15,714 bases of DNA, taken from contig JAVVEM010000051.1 in assembly GCA_032250805.1 (NCBI GenBank), positions 1 through 15,714 on the forward strand, given 5' to 3'. The position numbers and the translations under genes are program-made. The notes under the pieces are model-generated. The model saw nothing but the letters and a program-made list of their open reading frames with translations. It had not been told where the DNA came from and did no database searches. Origin of the DNA: B18-G4 sp032250805. Lineage in GTDB: Bacteria; Bacteroidota; Bacteroidia; Bacteroidales; B18-G4. This document shows, piece by piece, positions 1 through 5,542 of the stretch (the stretch's first letter is position 1; every line of letters begins with the position of its first letter).

Positions 1-386
1 CCGACCTGGCTGGAAACCCACGCGTGTACAATGGTTATGTTGATATGGGTGCATACGAATACGGGCCATGGGTTGGAATTGAACATTACAACTCAAAACC
101 TAACACTCAAAACTCAAAACTTCTTGATGTTTTTCCGAATCCTTTCAGTTTTGAAACGACTATTTCATATTTAAGGCCTGAGTTTGGTCAATGCATTATC
201 AGAATATATGATCTCAATGGCCGTTGTGTCAAAACCCTGATGAACTCACAAGGGCTATCAGGCAAGGGAGAAATGAAATGGCGTGGAACGGATGATTCCG
301 GAAATCCTGTAAAAACAGGAACCTATATTGTTGCTATTCATATTAATGGAAAAGAAATGGATGCGGTGAAAGTGGTTAAAAAATGA
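1..386 (+). CDS. Secreted beta-helix protein, C-terminal end, with T9SS type A sorting domain (partial)
   Basis: Only the 3' end is present; the reading frame is open from base 3, so the start lies upstream of the window. The first visible residues (DLAGNPRVYNGYVDMGAYEYG) are the closing motif of right-handed parallel beta-helix surface proteins of the choice-of-anchor Q/polymorphic type. After a short polar linker comes an approximately 85-residue domain running from LLDVFPNPF through YDLNGR and GTYIV to a terminal VVKK. This is the classic type A C-terminal domain that directs Bacteroidota proteins through the type IX secretion system, where the domain is removed and the protein anchored to the surface or released. 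The linker is encoded by heptanucleotide repeats (91-125). The upstream domain content and the function (adhesin, glycan binding or enzyme) cannot be judged. It is followed by about 530 bp without a gene. Confidence 0.88.
   Translation, partial: DLAGNPRVYNGYVDMGAYEYGPWVGIEHYNSKPNTQNSKLLDVFPNPFSFETTISYLRPEFGQCIIRIYDLNGRCVKTLMNSQGLSGKGEMKWRGTDDSGNPVKTGTYIVAIHINGKEMDAVKVVKK
91..125 (+). repeat. Heptanucleotide repeat inside the coding linker
   Basis: Units of 7 bp are ACTCAAA (91-97), ACCTAAC (98-104), ACTCAAA (105-111), ACTCAAA (112-118) and the decayed ACTTCTT (119-125). They encode the linker NSKPNTQNSKLL between the beta-helix end and the sorting domain. Because 7 is not a multiple of 3, gain or loss of one or two units would shift the frame of the sorting domain. 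Confidence 0.75.
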
Positions 387-422
387 GAATTATTCCCCTT
401 AGCAATACCTTGAATTGTCATC

Positions 423-440
423 CTGAGCGAAGTCGAAGGG
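423..440 (+). repeat. Dispersed REP-like element (CCTGAGCGAAGTCGAAGG)
   Basis: The core CCTGAGCGAAGTCGAAGG, preceded by TCAT, matches from memory an intergenic sequence that recurs many times in genomes and metagenome bins of Bacteroidota and some other phyla. Only one copy is in this window, so the dispersed nature is established knowledge rather than something shown here. Confidence 0.5.
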
Positions 441-454
441 CATTTCAGCCTGAT

Positions 455-470
455 CCCGCCGGAGGAGGGC
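455..470 (+). repeat. GC-rich element, short form
   Basis: CCCGCCGGAG is joined directly to GAGGGC. The same two blocks occur at 714-743 with 14 bp between them. The copy is followed by AGGCAGG. Confidence 0.6.
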
Positions 471-530
471 AGGCAGGCTTGTTCTCGTGAATTACCGACT
501 GCGCGAGCACACGAAAGAAATAACAAATCT

Positions 531-565
531 ACTGGATACTGGATGCTGGATACTGGATACTGGAT
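531..565 (+). repeat. Heptanucleotide tandem repeat, ACTGGAT x5
   Basis: Five consecutive 7-bp units, four ACTGGAT and one GCTGGAT in the middle. The array is non-coding and ends in ATAATGCG. Confidence 0.9.
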
Positions 566-587
566 AATGCGTTAAGGTTTAAACAAT

Positions 588-618
588 TCGAAAATCGAAA
601 ATCGAAAATCAAAAATCG
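588..618 (+). repeat. Heptanucleotide tandem repeat, TCGAAAA x4
   Basis: Three perfect TCGAAAA units, one TCAAAAA variant and a trailing TCG. Non-coding. Confidence 0.88.
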
Positions 619-638
619 CTAAATCATGAACCTTCCAT

Positions 639-670
639 GTTCATTATTCTTTATTCAGTGTTCATTATTC
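639..670 (+). repeat. Two copies of GTTCATTATTC, 21 bp apart
   Basis: GTTCATTATTC occurs at 639-649 and 660-670. The 21-bp offset is three heptamers, and the intervening sequence reads as decayed 7-bp units (GTTCATT, ATTCTTT, ATTCAGT). Confidence 0.7.
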
Positions 671-711
671 CCTGTCCCCTGTCCCCTGTCCCTTGTCCCC
701 TGTCCCTTGCC
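670..711 (+). repeat. Heptanucleotide tandem repeat, CCCTGTC x6
   Basis: Six consecutive 7-bp units: CCCTGTC three times, CCTTGTC, CCCTGTC and the variant CCTTGCC. It abuts the GC-rich element that follows. Confidence 0.9.
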
Positions 712-713
712 TG

Positions 714-743
714 CCCGCCGGAGTCCGAAGGACGAAGGAGGGC
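714..743 (+). repeat. GC-rich element, long form with 14-bp insert
   Basis: CCCGCCGGAG (714-723) and GAGGGC (738-743) flank the 14-bp insert TCCGAAGGACGAAG. The insert reads as two 7-bp units (TCCGAAG, GACGAAG) that resemble the preceding GCCGGAG. The copy at 455-470 lacks exactly these two units. Confidence 0.7.
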
Positions 744-765
744 CCCTTGCCCCCGGTCTGCTCTG

Positions 766-800
766 TTGTAAATTTGTACACTGTAAACTGTAAATTATAA
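766..800 (+). repeat. Heptanucleotide repeat, ACTGTAA type
   Basis: Reads as TTGTAAA, TTTGTAC, ACTGTAA, ACTGTAA, ATTATAA. Two perfect units are flanked by decayed ones. Confidence 0.65.
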
Positions 801-804
801 TCCC

Positions 805-825
805 GTAAGCGGTAGCCGGTAACCC
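805..825 (+). repeat. Heptanucleotide repeat, GTAAGCG type x3
   Basis: Reads as GTAAGCG, GTAGCCG, GTAACCC. All three units share the GTA start and a 7-bp period. It is the last element of the mosaic before the thrS promoter. Confidence 0.6.
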
Positions 826-862
826 AACGCCCGCTACCCAAAGTAATAAGTTCGGATTAAAA

Positions 863-892
863 TTGCCAATAAGCAGATTTTCGGTATCTTTG
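863..892 (+). promoter_or_regulatory. Promoter of the thrS-infC-rpmI-rplT operon
   Basis: A TTG at 863-865 and a perfect TAnnTTTG element (TATCTTTG, 885-892) are separated by 19 bp, within the 17-23 bp known for the Bacteroidota primary sigma factor. The -7 box lies 25 bp before the thrS ATG, giving a short leader of about 20 nt with no room for a large riboregulator. Confidence 0.75.
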
Positions 893-917
893 CACTCACT
901 TTTTGAATAACATAATT

Positions 918-2861
918 ATGATCAATATAACATTGCCTGATAAGTCGGTAAGGCAGGTGGAAAAAGGCACTACCGCCATGGAGGTTGCCAAAAGCATTAG
1001 CGAAGGACTGGCGAGGAATGTATTGTCGGCAAAGGTGAACGGGGAGGTGATCGATGCTACGCGTCCGATCAATGAAGATGCTACACTTAGCCTGCTTACA
1101 TGGAATGATGATGCCGGAAAGGCCACTATGTGGCACTCCAGCGCTCACTTGCTAGCTGAAGCTGTTGAACAGCTTTATCCCGGCGTTAAATTTGGTATCG
1201 GCCCTGATGTGGAGAATGGCTTTTATTACGATATTGATTTTGGCGAATACCAGGTAACAGATGCCGACTTTAAGAAAATTGAGGATCGTATTCTTGCGCT
1301 TGCAAGAGAAAAACAAAGCTTTAAACGGCGTGAAGTCAGCAAGTCAGAAGCCATAAAATACTTCACTGAAAAGGGCGATGAATACAAAATTGAGCTGATA
1401 CAGGAGCTTGAAGACGGTGAGATCACCTTCTACGAATCGGGCACATTTACCGACCTCTGCCGTGGCCCGCACCTGCCTGATACGGGCATGATCAAGGCCG
1501 TGAAGTTGTTGGGTATCGCCGGTGCATACTGGAGAGGTAATGAGAACCGTAAAATGCTTACGCGTATCTATGGCATTACTTTTCCGAAGCAAAAAGAACT
1601 TACGGAGTTTCTAATCATGCTGGAAGAGGCTAAAAAGCGCGATCACCGTAAACTGGGTGCCGAGCTCGGGATCTTTACCTTTTCGCAGAAAGTGGGCCAG
1701 GGCCTTCCCCTGTGGCTGCCGAAAGGTGCCGAACTCAGGGAAAGATTGGAAACATTCCTGAAAAGGCTGCAGAAAAAGATGGGATATATGCAGGTGATCA
1801 CTCCCCATATTGGTAAGGTGGACCTGTACAAAACATCGGGCCACTACGATAAATATGGCAAGGATTCATTCCATCCCATTTCGACGCCCATTGAGGGGGA
1901 GGAGTTTTTTCTGAAACCCATGAATTGTCCGCATCATTGCGAAATATACTCCAGCAGTCCCAAATCATACCGGGATCTGCCATACCGCATTGCCGAATTC
2001 GGAACGGTTTACCGTTATGAGCAGAGCGGAGAGCTTCACGGACTTACCAGGGTGCGCGGCTTTACCCAGGATGATGCACACATTTTTTGTACCCCCGACC
2101 AGCTTAAAGATGAGTTCAAGGCTGTTATGGATATCGTAATGATCATCTTTAAGGCACTTGATTTTACTGATTTTGTTACCCAGATATCACTCCGTGACCC
2201 CGACGATAAAGAAAAGTATATTGGCAGTGACGAAAATTGGGAAAAGGCCGAAAAGGCGATCATGGAAGTGGCTGATGAACGCCGGCTCAATGCTGTGATC
2301 GAATATGGCGAAGCGGCTTTTTATGGCCCCAAAATGGATTTTATGGTAAAGGATGCACTGGGACGCAAGTGGCAACTGGGCACCATACAGGTTGATTATA
2401 ACCTGCCCGAGCGCTTTGCCCTTGAATATGTGGCTGCCGACAATGAAAAGCACCGGCCGGTGATGATCCACCGTGCTCCTTTTGGCTCTATGGAAAGGTT
2501 TGTGGCCGTGCTGCTCGAACATTGTGCCGGAAAGTTCCCGCTGTGGCTTGCTCCCGATCAGGTTATCGTATTGCCAATCAGCGAAAAATATCATAATTAT
2601 GCGGAAAAAGTTTTAAATTTGCTAAATAATTCCGAAATTCGCGCCCTCGTTGACGAAAGGAGTGAAAAAACGGGAAGGAAAATCCGCGATGCCGAAATGA
2701 AGAAAATCCCGTACATGTTGATTGTTGGGGAAAAAGAAGAACAAGACGGCACGGTTTCTTTAAGGAAACAGGGTGAGGGTGATCTCGGAACCTATACCAT
2801 TCATGATTTCGTAAAGATGGTAAATGATGAGATCGACCGTCTTTTAGATATAAAAATATAG
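918..2861 (+). CDS. thrS: Threonine--tRNA ligase
   Basis: Cytoplasmic class II synthetase that charges tRNA-Thr; 647 residues, near the usual 640. Domains in order: TGS (about 1-62); editing domain with the HxxxH pair H73/H77 and the C181-x3-H185 site that hydrolyses mischarged Ser-tRNA; catalytic core with motif 2 (around FGTVYRYEQSGE) and motif 3 (IHRAPFGSMER), and zinc ligands C337, H388 and H518; C-terminal anticodon-binding domain. The ATG at 918 is preferred over an in-frame TTG at 903, since the protein then begins MINITLPDK as TGS domains do and the promoter sits at the right distance. First gene of the translation operon, with 23-26 bp to infC. No frameshift or missing catalytic residue is seen. 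Confidence 0.97.
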   Translation: MINITLPDKSVRQVEKGTTAMEVAKSISEGLARNVLSAKVNGEVIDATRPINEDATLSLLTWNDDAGKATMWHSSAHLLAEAVEQLYPGVKFGIGPDVENGFYYDIDFGEYQVTDADFKKIEDRILALAREKQSFKRREVSKSEAIKYFTEKGDEYKIELIQELEDGEITFYESGTFTDLCRGPHLPDTGMIKAVKLLGIAGAYWRGNENRKMLTRIYGITFPKQKELTEFLIMLEEAKKRDHRKLGAELGIFTFSQKVGQGLPLWLPKGAELRERLETFLKRLQKKMGYMQVITPHIGKVDLYKTSGHYDKYGKDSFHPISTPIEGEEFFLKPMNCPHHCEIYSSSPKSYRDLPYRIAEFGTVYRYEQSGELHGLTRVRGFTQDDAHIFCTPDQLKDEFKAVMDIVMIIFKALDFTDFVTQISLRDPDDKEKYIGSDENWEKAEKAIMEVADERRLNAVIEYGEAAFYGPKMDFMVKDALGRKWQLGTIQVDYNLPERFALEYVAADNEKHRPVMIHRAPFGSMERFVAVLLEHCAGKFPLWLAPDQVIVLPISEKYHNYAEKVLNLLNNSEIRALVDERSEKTGRKIRDAEMKKIPYMLIVGEKEEQDGTVSLRKQGEGDLGTYTIHDFVKMVNDEIDRLLDIKI

Positions 2862-2874
2862 TATAAATTAATAT

Positions 2875-2880
2875 AGGAGA
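2875..2880 (+). promoter_or_regulatory. Ribosome binding site of infC
   Basis: AGGAGA ends 4 nt before ATT (2885) and 7 nt before ATA (2888). In a phylum that often lacks Shine-Dalgarno sequences, this marks the non-canonical initiation region. An in-frame TGA at 2882-2884 bars any start further upstream. Confidence 0.7.
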
Positions 2881-2887
2881 CTGAATT

Positions 2888-3448
2888 ATAGCGGCAAAAA
2901 CAAATTTCAGGGGAGGACGATTCAGAAGGCCTCTGCGCAGAACCGAAAATGAGCACAACATCAACCAATTTATCAAAGCACCGGTTGTGCGGGTAGTCGG
3001 GGAAAACCTTGAACCCGGCATCTATAATATTAAAGATGCACTGGAACTGGCCGATGAGCAAGGATTAGACCTGGTGGAAATCTCACCAAAAGCAAGTCCG
3101 CCAGTATGTAAAATTGTTGATTATAAGAAGTTCCTGTACGAACGAAAGAAAAAACAAAAAGAGATCAAGGCTAAAACAGCCAAGGTCGTTGTGAAAGAGA
3201 TCAGGCTGGGACCCAACATCGATGATCATGATTTTGACTTTAAGTTGAAACATGCCATCAAGTTCCTGGAAGATGGGGCGAAAGTGAAAGTGGATGTATT
3301 TTTTAAGGGCAGGATGATCGTTTACAAGGAAAAAGGCGAACTGGTGTTGTTGAAATTTGCCCAGGAACTCGAAGAATACGGAAAGGTTGAACGCCTGCCC
3401 AAGCTTGAAGGAAAAAGAATGATCATGATCATTGCACCGAAGAAATAG
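2888..3448 (+). CDS. infC: Translation initiation factor IF-3 with non-canonical start codon
   Basis: IF-3 binds the 30S subunit, prevents premature 50S joining and checks the start codon and initiator tRNA. From ATA at 2888 it has 186 residues: a basic N-terminal tail (AAKTNFRGGRFRRPLRR), the N-domain (NINQFIKAP...LVEISPKASPPVCKIVDYKKFLYE), a lysine-rich linker, and the C-domain (VKEIRLGPNIDDHDFDFKLKHA...LPKLEGKRMIMIIAPKK). The frame has a TGA at 2882 and no ATG, GTG or TTG until a GTG at 2987, which lies inside the conserved N-domain. Translation must therefore begin at ATT (2885) or ATA (2888); I prefer ATA because the product then starts MAAK, but this is a weak choice. Rare starts in infC are known to underlie IF-3 autoregulation. 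Located between thrS and rpmI in the classic order. Confidence 0.93.
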   Translation: MAAKTNFRGGRFRRPLRRTENEHNINQFIKAPVVRVVGENLEPGIYNIKDALELADEQGLDLVEISPKASPPVCKIVDYKKFLYERKKKQKEIKAKTAKVVVKEIRLGPNIDDHDFDFKLKHAIKFLEDGAKVKVDVFFKGRMIVYKEKGELVLLKFAQELEEYGKVERLPKLEGKRMIMIIAPKK

Positions 3449-3476
3449 TTTTTTATCAATATATAAATGTATAGTA

Positions 3477-3671
3477 ATGCCAAAAATGAAGACGAAATCC
3501 AGTGCCAAGAAAAGGTTTACCTTAACGGGCACCGGTAAAATCAAGAGAAAGCATGCGTACAAAAGTCACATTCTGACAAAAAAAACAAAGAAGCAGAAAC
3601 GCAATCTCACACACGATGCGATCGTGGATCCTGCTGATGAAAAGAATGTGCGCGCAATGCTGTGTAAGTAA
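3477..3671 (+). CDS. rpmI: 50S ribosomal protein L35
   Basis: Small, very basic protein of the large subunit; 64 residues, the usual size. It begins MPKMKTKSSAKKRFTLTGTG and contains KRKHAYKSHILTKKTKKQKR, both typical of L35. The ATG at 3477 is chosen because the 15 extra codons of the longer open frame (from 3432) overlap the end of infC and are not L35-like. It lies 28 bp after infC and 72 bp before rplT. Confidence 0.96.
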   Translation: MPKMKTKSSAKKRFTLTGTGKIKRKHAYKSHILTKKTKKQKRNLTHDAIVDPADEKNVRAMLCK

Positions 3672-3743
3672 ACCATTGTTAAACTGCAAAGGGCCGTTAA
3701 GTTCCTGTTCGTCGCAGGGCGCCCAAGCAAAAATTAAATTAAA

Positions 3744-4088
3744 ATGCCAAGATCAGTAAACACCGTAGCCTCCAGGACCAGGAGAAAGAAGATCATGAAA
3801 GCGACCAAAGGTCAGTTTGGGAGGCGGAAAAATGTCTGGACGGTATCGAAAAATGCGTATGAAAAAGGATTATCGTATGCATACCGCGACAGGCGCAACA
3901 AAAAGAGAAACTTCAGGGCGCTGTGGATACAGCGTATCAACGCTGCCGCCCGCCAGTATGGGATGTCCTACTCAGTATTTATGGGCAAACTCCACGAAAA
4001 AAATGTAGATATCAACAGGAAGACGCTGGCCGATCTGGCCATGAACAATCCCGAGGCCTTTAAGGCCATCGTTGAGAAAGTGAAATAG
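3744..4088 (+). CDS. rplT: 50S ribosomal protein L20
   Basis: Large-subunit assembly protein that binds 23S rRNA; in several bacteria it also represses its own operon. Its 114 residues match the family. It starts MPRSVNTVASRTRRKKIMKATKG and carries the RRNKKRNFRALWIQRINAA core. Last gene of the operon; the terminator begins 6 bp after the stop. The 72-bp gap to rpmI contains a palindrome GGGCGCCC (3717-3724) but no hairpin I would call an L20 operator. Confidence 0.96.
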   Translation: MPRSVNTVASRTRRKKIMKATKGQFGRRKNVWTVSKNAYEKGLSYAYRDRRNKKRNFRALWIQRINAAARQYGMSYSVFMGKLHEKNVDINRKTLADLAMNNPEAFKAIVEKVK

Positions 4089-4094
4089 AATAAG

Positions 4095-4119
4095 CGGCTC
4101 TGAGGAGCCGTTTTTTTTT
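4095..4119 (+). terminator. Intrinsic terminator of the thrS-infC-rpmI-rplT operon
   Basis: A perfect 6-bp stem CGGCTC/GAGCCG (4095-4100, 4105-4110) with a TGAG loop is followed by nine T residues (4111-4119). On the opposite strand the hairpin lacks a T-tract, so it is not a good terminator for the convergent regulator gene. Confidence 0.93.
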
Positions 4120-4159
4120 GCCCCGTTTTCTGTTTTGCTCATTGAACGGCACGGGCTTG

Positions 4160-5542
4160 TTACCTGATCCCGTACTTTTCCATTCTTCGGTTCAGCGACT
4201 GCCAGGTGATGTTGAGTAGCCCGGCAGCCTTTGATTTATTTTGCTTTGCACGCTCAAGTGCTTTTATGATCGCCCGTTTCTCGATCTTTTCAAGGTCGAG
4301 GTCTTCGTCCTTGATTATTATAGTATCCGGGTCTTCCTCGCCAATTGGCAGACTGTAACGGAAACTTTCCCATCCAATTGTTTTTTTATCACAAAGGATG
4401 ATCGCCCGCTCAATCATATTCCGCAATTCCCTCACATTGCCGGGGAATGAATATTCGAGTAATCTTTCGGTTATTTCGGGGTCGATCTTTTCAATGGGTT
4501 TACCCATCTGCTCCGCATAATAATGAATAAAATACTCAAGCAGGGGAGGGATGTCGTCCTGCCGCTCGCGCAGGGGAGGGATCTCGATCACAAAAGTGCT
4601 CAGGCGATGGTAAAGGTCGGGCCTGAACTTTTTCTTTTTACTCAATTCGAAAAGGTTGCGGTTGCTGGCAGTGATCACCCTCACATCAACCGGTACTTCT
4701 ACCCTTGATCCAACCTTGCTAACATTCCTGTCTTCGAGCACACGCAGCAGCTTTGCCTGCTGTGTTAAGGGCATGTCGCCGATCTCATCCAGAAAAAGTG
4801 TGCCTTTATTGGCAATCTCAAACCAGCCTTCTTTATCTTCCCGGGCATCGGTAAAGGCCCCTCGCTTATGGCCAAAAAATTCACTTTCAAATAAAGACTC
4901 GGGAATGGCTGAGCAGTTTACCGAGTAGAATAATTGTTTATTGCGCTTGCTGAGCAGGTGTATGCCCCTGGCCACCAATTCCTTGCCTGTACCGCTTTCG
5001 CCGGTGATAAGCACTGAAGTGCTGTTGCTCATGGCAACACGCGACATGAGGTCGACAACTTTTTTCATCGAAGCACTTCTTCCGATAAGATCGTGGCCGA
5101 ACACCCCCTGGATCTCCTTTGAAAGAAGATTGAATTTGTGCTCTGAGCTCTTTAATTTTTCATTTAGGGCGATAAAGCGCCTGGTGCGTTCAATGGCCTG
5201 GTTGATCTCTGTTAACCGGAATGGTTTCCGGAAGTACTCAAAAGCGCCATAACGCATAGATTCGATCACCGTGCTCATGTCGCCGTGTCCTGAGATCATG
5301 ATCACCTCCATATCGGGATATCTCGTCTTTACCCTTTTCAGTACTTCTATACCGTCCATCTCAGGCAATTTAATATCCAGAATGAGGATGTCGATATGCA
5401 TTTTTTCAATGATATCAAAAGCTTCTGACGGAAGACCGGCTTTATAGACCACATATTCACGGCCATTCAGGAATTCCTCTATCTCATCCTGCATGCGGGT
5501 TTCGTCATCAACTACCAGTATGCTTAGCTGCTTCATGATCAT
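4160..5542 (-). CDS. Sigma-54-type response regulator, NtrC/AtoC family
   Basis: Transcriptional activator of 460 residues with three domains. Receiver (about 5-120): acidic pair D12/D13, phosphoacceptor D56 in ILDIKLPEMDG, and a KP lysine. AAA+ domain (about 155-390): Walker A GESGTGK at 181-187, sigma-54 contact loop GAFTDA at 228-233 and Walker B TLFLDEIGD with D252/E253. Fis-type helix-turn-helix at about 420-458 (KSKAAGLLNITWQSLNRRMEKYG). The loop has Asp where the canonical GAFTGA has Gly. The ATG at 5542 overlaps the kinase stop by one base (TAATG), indicating translational coupling, so this is the kinase's cognate regulator. ATG at 5536 is an alternative start. Target genes are unknown; I found no sigma-54 promoter (TGGCAC-N5-TTGCA type) in the window. 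Confidence 0.94.
   Translation of the reverse strand: MIMKQLSILVVDDETRMQDEIEEFLNGREYVVYKAGLPSEAFDIIEKMHIDILILDIKLPEMDGIEVLKRVKTRYPDMEVIMISGHGDMSTVIESMRYGAFEYFRKPFRLTEINQAIERTRRFIALNEKLKSSEHKFNLLSKEIQGVFGHDLIGRSASMKKVVDLMSRVAMSNSTSVLITGESGTGKELVARGIHLLSKRNKQLFYSVNCSAIPESLFESEFFGHKRGAFTDAREDKEGWFEIANKGTLFLDEIGDMPLTQQAKLLRVLEDRNVSKVGSRVEVPVDVRVITASNRNLFELSKKKKFRPDLYHRLSTFVIEIPPLRERQDDIPPLLEYFIHYYAEQMGKPIEKIDPEITERLLEYSFPGNVRELRNMIERAIILCDKKTIGWESFRYSLPIGEEDPDTIIIKDEDLDLEKIEKRAIIKALERAKQNKSKAAGLLNITWQSLNRRMEKYGIR

Larger units (their letters stand above)
387..862. other. Repeat-rich intergenic region without a gene
   Basis: No open frame here has convincing protein character. The stretch is a mosaic of short tandem repeats of different sequence, almost all with a 7-bp period, plus GC-rich dispersed-repeat-like elements; these are listed separately. 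I see no clear terminator for the upstream gene, no RNA gene and no insertion-sequence ends. Confidence 0.75.

Noticed and set aside
338..526. Minus-strand open frame over the end of the first gene and the repeat region
   Set aside because: It reads through the reverse of a known T9SS domain and repeat DNA; its composition is not protein-like.
387..862. CRISPR array or mobile-element remnant in the repeat region
   Set aside because: Units are 7 bp in direct tandem without spacers, and there are no terminal inverted repeats, target duplications or transposase fragments.
834..1148. Minus-strand open frames across thrS
   Set aside because: They are antisense shadows of a well-conserved synthetase gene.
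2987..3448. infC starting at GTG 2987
   Set aside because: This would remove the conserved beginning of the IF-3 N-domain (NINQFIKAP), which is clearly encoded upstream in the same frame.
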